Source: PALSA-1355 sp035496575
GTDB lineage: Bacteria; Planctomycetota; Planctomycetia; Pirellulales; PALSA-1355
Assembly: GCA_035496575.1 (NCBI GenBank)
Contig: DATJEN010000238.1
Location: 1-64,000, forward strand
Direction of reading: 5' to 3'
DNA length: 64,000 bases
The position numbers were made by a program, and so were the translations under genes. The notes under the pieces were generated by a model that was given only the letters and a program-made list of their open reading frames with translations, did no database searches and had not been told where the DNA came from. Position 1 is the first letter of the stretch; each line of letters starts with the position of its first letter. This document shows positions 55,293 to 62,750 of this stretch, in pieces.

Positions 55293-56384
55293 ATGGCCAT
55301 GGAACCGTCGGCAACTCCCGCGATGGTCGTCGATGCGCGGACGGTGCTGCGCAACGTGGCCCGGCTGGCGGAATATGCCGAAACGCACGAGCTCGACGTC
55401 CGCCCGCACACGAAGACGCACAAATCGCGGCAAATCGCCGACCTGCAAATGGCCGCGGGCGCCATCGGACTCACCGCCGCCAAGGTCGGCGAAGCCCAAT
55501 TGATGTCGGAGGTGGCAGACGACATTCTGTTGGCCTATCCGGCGATCGACCCGGCTCGCACCGCGCGGCTCGTGCAATTGGCGGCCCATGCCACTTTGCG
55601 CGTCGCGGTCGATTCGATCGACGGCGCACGGCTGGTCGGCGAAGCGGCCAACCGGCACAGCGCCACGGTAGGCATCCTGGTCGACCTCGACGTTGGCCTG
55701 CATCGCACGGGGGTCCAATCGCCCGGCGCCACGCTTAAAATCGCCCAGTATGTCGACTCGACAGCCGGACTGCGGCTCGACGGGCTGTTCTGCTACCCCG
55801 GCCACATCAATGCTCCGCCCGGCGATCAAGAGCCGGCTCTGACAGCGGTGGCCGACCAGCTCGCCGAAACGCTTCGGCTGTGGTACGACCATGGGCTGCA
55901 AGCGCGGATTGTGTCCGGCGGCTCCACGCCGACCGCGTTTCAGTCGCACCTGGTGACCGATTACACCGAGATTCGGCCCGGCACCTATGTGTACAACGAT
56001 ATGAACACCGTTCGCGGAGGATTCTGCAAGCTGGAAGACTGCGCTGCCCGCATTATCGCCACGGTCGTGAGCACTGCCGTGCCGGGGCAGGTCGTCATAG
56101 ATGCCGGCAGCAAAACGCTGACCAGTGACCTTTGCGGCCCGGCCCCGCAAAGCGGCCACGGTCACGTCGTCGAGTATCCCGATGCGCGCATCGCCAAGCT
56201 GAGCGAGGAGCATGCGCAGATCGACATCCGCGACTGCCAGCGCGCCCCGCAGTTGGGCGAGCGGCTGACCATCATTCCCAACCACATCTGCCCCTGCGTC
56301 AATCTGCAGGACAGCGTCTGGTGGCGGGACGAAGATGGCGCACTGCAGGAGCTGGCAATCGATGCCCGCGGCATGTTGATCTAG
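55293..56384 (+). CDS. D-threonine aldolase/D-serine dehydratase-like PLP enzyme
   Basis: 363 residues from ATG 55293 (GAAGGGA eight bases before). Fold-type III PLP enzyme of the alanine-racemase-like group: VRPHTKTHKS with the Schiff-base lysine K41, a TIM-barrel body, LRLDGLFCYPGHI, SGGSTPT (phosphate binding), EIRPGTYVYND and the C-terminal PNHICPCVNL with His/Cys ligands for a divalent metal. The family cleaves D-threonine or similar beta-hydroxy D-amino acids, or dehydrates D-serine. It may work with the upstream ceramidase-like gene or the MFS transporter. Cytoplasmic. Confidence 0.88.
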   Translation: MAMEPSATPAMVVDARTVLRNVARLAEYAETHELDVRPHTKTHKSRQIADLQMAAGAIGLTAAKVGEAQLMSEVADDILLAYPAIDPARTARLVQLAAHATLRVAVDSIDGARLVGEAANRHSATVGILVDLDVGLHRTGVQSPGATLKIAQYVDSTAGLRLDGLFCYPGHINAPPGDQEPALTAVADQLAETLRLWYDHGLQARIVSGGSTPTAFQSHLVTDYTEIRPGTYVYNDMNTVRGGFCKLEDCAARIIATVVSTAVPGQVVIDAGSKTLTSDLCGPAPQSGHGHVVEYPDARIAKLSEEHAQIDIRDCQRAPQLGERLTIIPNHICPCVNLQDSVWWRDEDGALQELAIDARGMLI

Positions 56385-56431
56385 CGGGACCTTGATTGCC
56401 GCTCACATTTGGTCCTAGGCTCCAGCGGTGC

Positions 56432-57835
56432 TCAGTCAGGCATGTCCTCGAGCCCCGGCTCAGGCAGCCAGAAGCTAGCGATGGTCCCCACCAGATAGAC
56501 GAACAGGGCCACGCCGGCCGCGGTGTACGCCATGTTCCAGGCGGGTGGAGTTCCCTCATCGAACGCGCGGACGGCAATCGTATTGGTGACCCAGGCGAAG
56601 GAGGTCCCGATCATGCGGCCGCCGATATTCGCGGCAAAGCCTTCGCCCGTGCCGCGCAGGTGAACCGGATAGACGCGTGGCAGGTAATTGCCCCAAAAAC
56701 TGAACTGGGCGACCGTAAACAGCCCGGCTAGAAACGCCCCCGCTGTAAAGACGGTCAGGCTGTGCATGGGGGCGAACGCGAACACCATCGGCACTACGAA
56801 CAGCCCCGGCACCTGAAAGACCCGCAGCAGCTTGCGGCGGCTAACGATCTGGACCGCCAGCACGGCCAACAGCAGCCGGCCCACCAGCCCGCCGATTTCC
56901 TGCCCCGTGCTGACCCGGGCCGCATTTTCCTGCTCGATTCTTTTCTGCGCGGGGACGGGCTTGCCTTCGGTCTGGGCTTTTACCTCGGGGACGCCCGGCA
57001 CGATCTGCGGGATCTGCTGAATGGCGCCAAACGCCGCTCCATAGCTGCAGGCGAACATGATGGTGGTCACGATCGTGGTCTGCCGCAGCCCCGGCGCAAA
57101 GAGCTCGAAGATGCTTGGCCGCCGCAACGTGCCCGCGGCCCGCTTGGCCGCCCAGGCCGGCGACTCTGGCAAGAACGGCCGGATCACGATCAGGGGCAGC
57201 GCCGGCACGATGCCAGACATGAGCGTGTATCGCCACGGTGCATTGCCATCGCTGATCGTGCCCAAGAACGAGGCCCACTCGGGCAGAGCAATGGTGGGGA
57301 AGGACTCGGCGTTGGTCGTGACGAGCCAATTCACAAGTGCAACCAACAATCCGCCAAACGAGGAAAAGGCCTGCGTGTACCCCAGCACTTGTTCGCGTTG
57401 CTTGGGATCGGTGAACAATTCGGCCAGCCAGGCGACCGCCGCCACGAACTCCACACACACGCCCACGAAGGTGGTCGAGCGCAGCACGAGCAACATTTCG
57501 ATGGAGGTCGAAAAACCGGCCCCAAAGGCTGATAGGGCATAGAGCAGGATGCTCCAAGTCAGCACGCGCCGCCGGCCCAGGCGATCGGTCAGATAGCCGC
57601 CTAACAGGCCGAAAATGCCGCCGGCGAACGCTGGCACGTAAAACAAGCGGCCGGCCCACATCGCGAATTCAGGCGTGCCGCGCTTGAAGCCGGTCAGGTC
57701 CGTGATGGCCGGCGGGATGATGAACTGCGCCATCAGCAGCTCATAAATATCAAAAGCGAACCCAATGGCCGCCATGGTGACGATCAGCCATTGGGTCGCG
57801 GTCAGGCGAGGACGCGGGGCGGACGCGGAGCTCAT
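56432..57835 (-). CDS. MFS transporter
   Basis: 467 residues with 12 hydrophobic segments. MFS signatures: GGYLTDRLGRRRVL after TM2 (the DRxGRR loop) and a central loop where QEIGGLVGRLLLAVLAVQIV resumes the second half. An insert of about 60 residues in the central region (KAQTEGKPVPAQKRIEQENAARVSTGQ) is longer than usual. The family exports or imports small solutes by proton or ion coupling; the substrate is not inferable. Convergent with the D-threonine-aldolase-like gene (48 bases between stops). Possibly handles sugars or organic acids. Confidence 0.85.
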   Translation of the reverse strand: MSSASAPRPRLTATQWLIVTMAAIGFAFDIYELLMAQFIIPPAITDLTGFKRGTPEFAMWAGRLFYVPAFAGGIFGLLGGYLTDRLGRRRVLTWSILLYALSAFGAGFSTSIEMLLVLRSTTFVGVCVEFVAAVAWLAELFTDPKQREQVLGYTQAFSSFGGLLVALVNWLVTTNAESFPTIALPEWASFLGTISDGNAPWRYTLMSGIVPALPLIVIRPFLPESPAWAAKRAAGTLRRPSIFELFAPGLRQTTIVTTIMFACSYGAAFGAIQQIPQIVPGVPEVKAQTEGKPVPAQKRIEQENAARVSTGQEIGGLVGRLLLAVLAVQIVSRRKLLRVFQVPGLFVVPMVFAFAPMHSLTVFTAGAFLAGLFTVAQFSFWGNYLPRVYPVHLRGTGEGFAANIGGRMIGTSFAWVTNTIAVRAFDEGTPPAWNMAYTAAGVALFVYLVGTIASFWLPEPGLEDMPD

Positions 57836-58126
57836 GCAGAAATACCTGTGATAGCGGAAACAAAGCGGAAACGGCCTTGAGCCCTGCCGCCCGAGCGGCT
57901 AAAAGCTCGCCTCGCGCCCTAAGGGCTCGGCACCGATGATAGTAGAGCCCCGTCGCGCCTGGCAAGCGCGCACCCAGCGGCGAGCCTAGCGCGGGACCGC
58001 CACGGAGGGACCTGTTCGAGCGCGCAAAAACTTTGCAAACAAACCGCTGAGCGCCTTGTCCCTAGAGAGGACTCACAAATAATTTCAGCGCGCGCGGAAT
58101 TTGCTTGCATTGCGCACGGAACATGC
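57836..58126. other. intergenic region between divergent genes
   Basis: About 290 bases upstream of the radical SAM operon promoter and of the MFS gene. No open frame with coding features was found; nothing else supported. Confidence 0.5.
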
Positions 58127-58155
58127 TTGTCGCTTTTTACCAATGTTGGTATAAG
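58127..58155 (+). promoter_or_regulatory. promoter with overlapping palindromic operator for the radical SAM operon
   Basis: TTGTCG (58127-58132), 17-base spacer, TATAAG (58150-58155), 81 bases before the ATG at 58237. The perfect palindrome TACCAA-TG-TTGGTA occupies 58138-58151, inside the spacer and touching the -10 box. A dimeric repressor bound there would block RNA polymerase. The regulator is unknown and none is encoded nearby. Confidence 0.5.
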
Positions 58156-58236
58156 CACGCGAGCTTGGAGTCTCAGGCTGGCTGAGCCGGCCCTCGAGCT
58201 CGATGGATCTTCAAGTTGTGGAGGGATTCGCAGCAC

Positions 58237-59661
58237 ATGAACCGTTTCGAAGCCGCGTCCATTGCGGTGCCCGAAAGCTCACTCTTACCGGACGAGAACG
58301 AAGAGCCTCCGGGTAATCCGCGGCGGCATCCCAAATGGAACGACGTCCCCGACGAACAGTGGGACGACTGGCGATGGCAAATGCAAAATGCCATTCGCAG
58401 CACCTCTCAACTGGCCGAATTTTTCTGTTACGGCCCCCAGGAATTTGCCGCCCTGGAAAGTCTCGAGCAGAAGTACAAGCTGGCGATTCCGCCCTACTAC
58501 TTCTCGCTGATCAATACCGACGACCCCTCTGACCCCATCGGCCTCCAGGCCCTGCCCAGCGCCCTTGAGCAGTCGAGCACGGCCGGCGTCGAGCTTGACG
58601 ATCCGTTGGAAGAGGACAAGGACTCGCCCGTTCCCGGCCTGACGCACCGTTATCCGGACCGCGCGCTACTGGTCACCACCCATGTGTGCACCATGTATTG
58701 CCGGTTCTGCACCCGCAAGCGGGTCACGATGGACCGCGACGGCTGGGACGCTCCCAACCACAACGATCAGCGGATGGTGCAATATGTGCGCGAGCACCAC
58801 GAGATCCGCGACGTGATCGTTTCCGGCGGCGACCCCCTATCGCTGCCCATGGGCCGCTTGCGCTGGTTCGTGAATGAGCTGGCCGACATCGATCATCTGG
58901 ACGTGATCCGCCTCGGCACCCGAGTGCCGGTCACGTTGCCGCAGCGGCTGTTCGATCAAGAACTGGTCGACATGTTGAAGCAGGCGGGCAAAATCTGGAT
59001 CCAAACGCATTTCAATCACCCGCGCGAGATCACTCCCGCTTCGGCCCAGGCGTGCCGAAACCTGGTGAACGCGGGCATGCCGGTCAGCAACCATGCCGTG
59101 CTGCTCAAGGGCGTGAATGACTCGGTGATTACCATGCGGCAGCTCGTGCGCGGGCTGTTGCGGATCAAGGTCCGCCCATACTACTTGTTCCATTGCGATC
59201 CGGTGACCGGGGCAGGCCATTTCCGCACCTCGCTGTGGAAAGGCATGGAGATCATCGAAGGCTTGCGTGGCCACGTGTCCGGGCTGGCAGTGCCAACCTA
59301 TGTCGTCGACGGGCTGCACGGCGCCGGCAAAATCCCGGTCATGCCCAACTACGTGGTCTCCGCGGCTGACAACGCCGTCATCCTGCGGAACTACGAAGGG
59401 CTGCTTTTCCGCTACCAACCGGAAGATCGCCCGGAGAGCGAGGGTCACGGCTATCAGACGCTCGGCGTGAGCTCGCTGCTGAGCGGAACGCGCGAGGTGC
59501 TGGTGCCCGACGGCACGCCGCGCATGGCGCGTCGCCAAGACCATGGCAGCGATTCGGCCGATGGACAGCCCGCCGACGTGATTCAGATCACGGGCTATCA
59601 AATGCCCGATTCGCTGGAAGCGGCGCGCACTCCTTGGGCCCGCTTGCCGAAGGCCAAATAA
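58237..59661 (+). CDS. KamA-family radical SAM aminomutase (lysine 2,3-aminomutase-like)
   Basis: 474 residues, ATG with GGAGGG 11 bases upstream. Radical SAM cluster C151-x3-C155-x2-C158 (CTMYCRFC). PLP lysine K365 in HGAGKIPVMPNY. The two aspartates that bind the lysine side chain in Clostridium LAM (D293, D330) have counterparts D321 (HCDPVTGAGHFRT) and D358 (VVDGLHGAGK), with the same 37-residue spacing, and D358 to K365 keeps the 7-residue gap. Glutamate-type aminomutases lack these aspartates, so lysine is the likely substrate and beta-lysine the product. N-terminal about 65 residues are charged. First gene of an operon with two ATP-grasp ligases; no GNAT acetyltransferase of the N-acetyl-beta-lysine pathway follows. 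Confidence 0.88.
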   Translation: MNRFEAASIAVPESSLLPDENEEPPGNPRRHPKWNDVPDEQWDDWRWQMQNAIRSTSQLAEFFCYGPQEFAALESLEQKYKLAIPPYYFSLINTDDPSDPIGLQALPSALEQSSTAGVELDDPLEEDKDSPVPGLTHRYPDRALLVTTHVCTMYCRFCTRKRVTMDRDGWDAPNHNDQRMVQYVREHHEIRDVIVSGGDPLSLPMGRLRWFVNELADIDHLDVIRLGTRVPVTLPQRLFDQELVDMLKQAGKIWIQTHFNHPREITPASAQACRNLVNAGMPVSNHAVLLKGVNDSVITMRQLVRGLLRIKVRPYYLFHCDPVTGAGHFRTSLWKGMEIIEGLRGHVSGLAVPTYVVDGLHGAGKIPVMPNYVVSAADNAVILRNYEGLLFRYQPEDRPESEGHGYQTLGVSSLLSGTREVLVPDGTPRMARRQDHGSDSADGQPADVIQITGYQMPDSLEAARTPWARLPKAK

Positions 59662-59693
59662 GCAACCAGTTCCCTGTATCAGGAACTTCCACG

Positions 59694-60758
59694 TTGAGAA
59701 TCGGTTTGACCTTTAACGTCCGGTCGGCCCGCGAACCTGGCCGCCCGGACGATTTCGTTGAGCGGTTGGCGGGCAGCGGCCCGTTTCGCGCGCGCGACGA
59801 CATCGACGAAGAGTTCGACTCGCCCGAGACGATCGAGGCCATCGCCGAAGCGATCGCGAGCCTGGGCCACGAAGTCGAGCTGCTGGGCTACGGCGAAGCC
59901 CTGTTGCGGCGGCTGCTCGACGGACCGCGGCCGGACCTGGTGTGGAACTTTGCCGAAGGACATGGCAGCGCGCGCAGCCGTGAGGCCCGCGTGCCGGCCG
60001 TGCTCGAGATGCTCGACGTTCCGTACACGGGTTCAGACCCGCTGACCTTGGCCGTGACCCTCGACAAAGATTGTGCCAAGCGATTGGTCGGGGCGGCGGG
60101 TGTGGCCACGCCGCGCTGGGCCGTGTACGAGGGTGACTGGCCGCCCGTGCGCGCGCTGGTGGCGTCCTTGCCGCGGCCGGTGTTCGTAAAGCCCTGCTAC
60201 GAAGGTTCGAGCAAGGGCATTCTCGGCAGCAGCTTGATTGAGGACCTTGCCACGCTGGAACACTCGCTGGCCGAGCTGCACGAAGCTTATCAGCAGCCGA
60301 TCCTGGTCGAGGAATTCATCGACGGAGATGAATTGACGGTTGGCGTGATTGGCAATCGCTCGCCGGAGGTGCTGGGCATCATGCGGGTTCTGCCGCGCGA
60401 CAAGTCACAGGCCCCATTCGTCTACAGCCTGGACATGAAGCGGGACTGGCAGCGCCGTGTGCGCTACGAGTGTCCAGCGAAGCTCAAACCCGCTGATACC
60501 GAGGCGGTGCGTGCCGCGGCTTTGGCCTGCTGGCGAGCCCTGGGGTGCCGCGATATCACGAGGATCGATTTCCGCCTGCGCGACGGTGTACCCTATTTTC
60601 TCGAAACCAACCCGCTGCCGGGGCTATCGCCCCTTTCCGGCGATCTGGTTATCCTGTCACGCCAGGTGGGCATCGAATACCGCGATCTGATCGCGCGCAT
60701 CCTGCAAGCAACCTGTGAGCGCCTGTCGTTGACGCCAGATGCTCCGGTCGTGGCATAG
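59694..60758 (+). CDS. D-Ala-D-Ala-ligase-like ATP-grasp enzyme 1
   Basis: 354 residues from TTG 59694 with AGGA upstream; the start LRIGLTF fits a ligase N-terminal beta strand. N-domain has HEVELLGYGEALL and VWNFAEGH; ATP-grasp core has FVKPCYEGSSKGI with E170 and S172, a middle VEEFIDGDELTVGVIG, DITRIDFRLRDG and the metal-site ETNPLPG (E304, N306). These are Ddl-type landmarks, but the acceptor-binding segment differs, so the amino-acid substrates are not D-Ala by default. It would activate a carboxylate as acyl phosphate and join it to an amine. Starts 32 bases after the radical SAM gene. Confidence 0.85.
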   Translation: MRIGLTFNVRSAREPGRPDDFVERLAGSGPFRARDDIDEEFDSPETIEAIAEAIASLGHEVELLGYGEALLRRLLDGPRPDLVWNFAEGHGSARSREARVPAVLEMLDVPYTGSDPLTLAVTLDKDCAKRLVGAAGVATPRWAVYEGDWPPVRALVASLPRPVFVKPCYEGSSKGILGSSLIEDLATLEHSLAELHEAYQQPILVEEFIDGDELTVGVIGNRSPEVLGIMRVLPRDKSQAPFVYSLDMKRDWQRRVRYECPAKLKPADTEAVRAAALACWRALGCRDITRIDFRLRDGVPYFLETNPLPGLSPLSGDLVILSRQVGIEYRDLIARILQATCERLSLTPDAPVVA

Positions 60759-60795
60759 CCCTGCTGCCGCCAGCGCGCTCGAGGGCCAGCGAACC

Positions 60796-61821
60796 GTGCA
60801 AGTTCTCGTCCTCTATAACGAGCCGGCGTTGGCCGCGGCTGACGCCGATGCGGCCGCCGAAGCCGGCGTGCTGGAATCGGTGGAAGCCGTCTCGGCGGCG
60901 CTTGCGCGGCGGAGACATCAACCGCGATCGCTCGGTTTGAGCGAGAGCCAAGAACGACTGGCGAGTCTGCTGGCCGAGTTGCCGCGCTACGACGCCGTAT
61001 TCAATCTGTTCGAAGGATTTGGCGGCGTGGGTCGCGGTGAAGCCGAAATCAGCGGCCTGGTCGAACGCTCGACCGGTGCCATGACCGGTTCACCCGCGGA
61101 TTGCCTGGCGCTCGTACGGCACAAGGCGCGCACCAAGTGGATGCTTGCCGGCGCTGGCGTCCCTACGCCTGAGTTTGTGCTCGTCGAACCAACGCAGCCT
61201 ATCGACCTTGCCGGGCTGGAAGCGCTGCTGAGTTCCGGCGCCGTGATCGTCAAACCGGCCCACGAGGACGCCAGCCAGGGAATTCACTCCGGCAGCGTGG
61301 TGACCGAGCGGGAAGCCTTGCTCGACCAGGTTGAAACCGTTCGTTCGCGGTACGGTGAGGTGCTCGTCGAGCGGTTTGTCATTGGCCGCGAATTCAACGT
61401 CGCCCTCCTCGAACTCGACCGCCCCCAGGTGCTGCCCGTCGCGGAGATCGAATTCAGAGGCGCGGGCCGCGCCGGCTGGCAAATCGTAACCTATGATGCA
61501 AAATGGGCGGTTGGCAGCTGCGCGGATCTGGAAACCCCGGTTCGCTGCCCGGCGCAATTGGACGAACGGGCCGCGAGCACGATCCGCCAACTGGCACTCG
61601 CGACGTTTCGCATCACCGGCTGCCGCGACTACGCCCGGGTCGACATGCGGATGGACGCCAGCGGCCGGGTGTTCGTGCTGGAGGTGAATGGCAATCCCGA
61701 TATCGGTCCATCGGCCGGCTATGCCCGCGCCCTTGCGGCCGCCGGTTGCGAGTATGATGAGTTCATTGAACGCCTGACGTGCAGGGCCCAGCAACGTGGT
61801 CGATCCCGCCAATTCCAGTGA
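60796..61821 (+). CDS. D-Ala-D-Ala-ligase-like ATP-grasp enzyme 2
   Basis: 341 residues from GTG 60796 (GAGGG nine bases upstream); an ATG at 60739 overlaps the preceding gene and is an alternative. ATP-grasp landmarks: YDAVFNLFEGFGGVGRGEAEISG, VIVKPAHEDASQGIHSG (E157-D158-A-S-Q-G), VERFVIGREFNVALL, CRDYARVDMRMDASGRVFVLEVNGNPDIGP (E296, N298). It is diverged from enzyme 1 (EGSSKGI against EDASQGI), so the two likely handle different steps or substrates. Overlaps the LssY-C gene by 26 bases, indicating co-translation. Confidence 0.85.
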   Translation: MQVLVLYNEPALAAADADAAAEAGVLESVEAVSAALARRRHQPRSLGLSESQERLASLLAELPRYDAVFNLFEGFGGVGRGEAEISGLVERSTGAMTGSPADCLALVRHKARTKWMLAGAGVPTPEFVLVEPTQPIDLAGLEALLSSGAVIVKPAHEDASQGIHSGSVVTEREALLDQVETVRSRYGEVLVERFVIGREFNVALLELDRPQVLPVAEIEFRGAGRAGWQIVTYDAKWAVGSCADLETPVRCPAQLDERAASTIRQLALATFRITGCRDYARVDMRMDASGRVFVLEVNGNPDIGPSAGYARALAAAGCEYDEFIERLTCRAQQRGRSRQFQ

Positions 61822-62746
61822 GCAGAATGAATCGGCCGATCCGCCCAGCGGACCCAAGCGCCGCGTGCACCCGTGGGTTCGCCGCTGGGTTTATGCGATC
61901 TTCTGGTTGCTGATCGCGTGGGCGCTGGCCGCCTACCTGCTCTTGCCGGCGCTGTGGCGTCACTACGAGCATCATCCCTCGCTTGAAAGCGCGCCCAAGA
62001 CCACGGAAACGAAAAACGGCATACCGGGTGATCCGCTGAATGTGGGGCTGGTGGGCACGAAAGAGGAAATCGTGAGGGCGTTTGCCGCCGCGCATTGGTA
62101 TCCGGCCGACCCCGTCACGCTGGCCAGCTCACTCAAGATTGCCGAAGGGGTGGTGTTGGATCGCGCCTATCCGACCGCACCGGTGAGCCCGCTGATGCTA
62201 TGGGGCCGCCACCAAGACCTGGCATTTGAAAAGCCGGCGGGCGTGAGCCCTCGTCACCGTCAGCACGTGCGGCTGTGGCAAAGCGAAGATCACGGCGACG
62301 ATGGGCAACCGCTGTGGATTGGCGCAGCCACCTACGACGACAGCGTGGGCTTGAGCCATTACACGGCGCAAATTACGCACCATATCGCCGCGGACGTGGA
62401 TGCCGAGCGCGATGGCATGATGAGCGATCTTGCCGAGGCTGGGCAGCTCGTGCGGCGTTATCAGGTGACTGGTGTCGGACTGACCGTTAACGGGCACAAT
62501 GGCGGCGGCGACCGCTACTACACCGATGGCGAGCTCGATATCGGCGTGATCGCAGTCGGTAACGTGCGACAGAGCGAACCCCCCGTCGAGCTTGCGAATC
62601 CGCCGGCGGTGGTCGTCAAAAATCGCATTTGGAACTGGTTCCGGCCGCTGCTCAAGAAAACCGATGACACGGCTGGCGATGCGGCGGATATCGCCACTAA
62701 AGAGTCCCCGGCCGACGCTCCACGCGGCGACGAGCAAAGCAAGTAG
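61796..62746 (+). CDS. LssY C-terminal-domain single-pass membrane protein
   Basis: 316 residues from GTG 61796, overlapping the end of the ligase 2 gene. Basic N-terminus then one membrane helix (WVYAIFWLLIAWALAAYLLLPAL, about 29-51), so the bulk lies outside the cytoplasm. About 80-250 matches the LssY_C domain: GDPLNVGLVGTKEEIVRAFAAAHWYPADP, then SPLMLWGRHQDLAFEKP and the RQHVRLWQ segment with the later IGAATYDDSVG. LssY was named in Legionella secretion; the domain's function is unknown. The C-terminal 60 residues are charged and disordered. Final gene of the radical SAM/ATP-grasp operon; converges with the VWA gene. Confidence 0.78.
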   Translation: MVDPANSSEQNESADPPSGPKRRVHPWVRRWVYAIFWLLIAWALAAYLLLPALWRHYEHHPSLESAPKTTETKNGIPGDPLNVGLVGTKEEIVRAFAAAHWYPADPVTLASSLKIAEGVVLDRAYPTAPVSPLMLWGRHQDLAFEKPAGVSPRHRQHVRLWQSEDHGDDGQPLWIGAATYDDSVGLSHYTAQITHHIAADVDAERDGMMSDLAEAGQLVRRYQVTGVGLTVNGHNGGGDRYYTDGELDIGVIAVGNVRQSEPPVELANPPAVVVKNRIWNWFRPLLKKTDDTAGDAADIATKESPADAPRGDEQSK

Positions 62747-62750
62747 CGGC

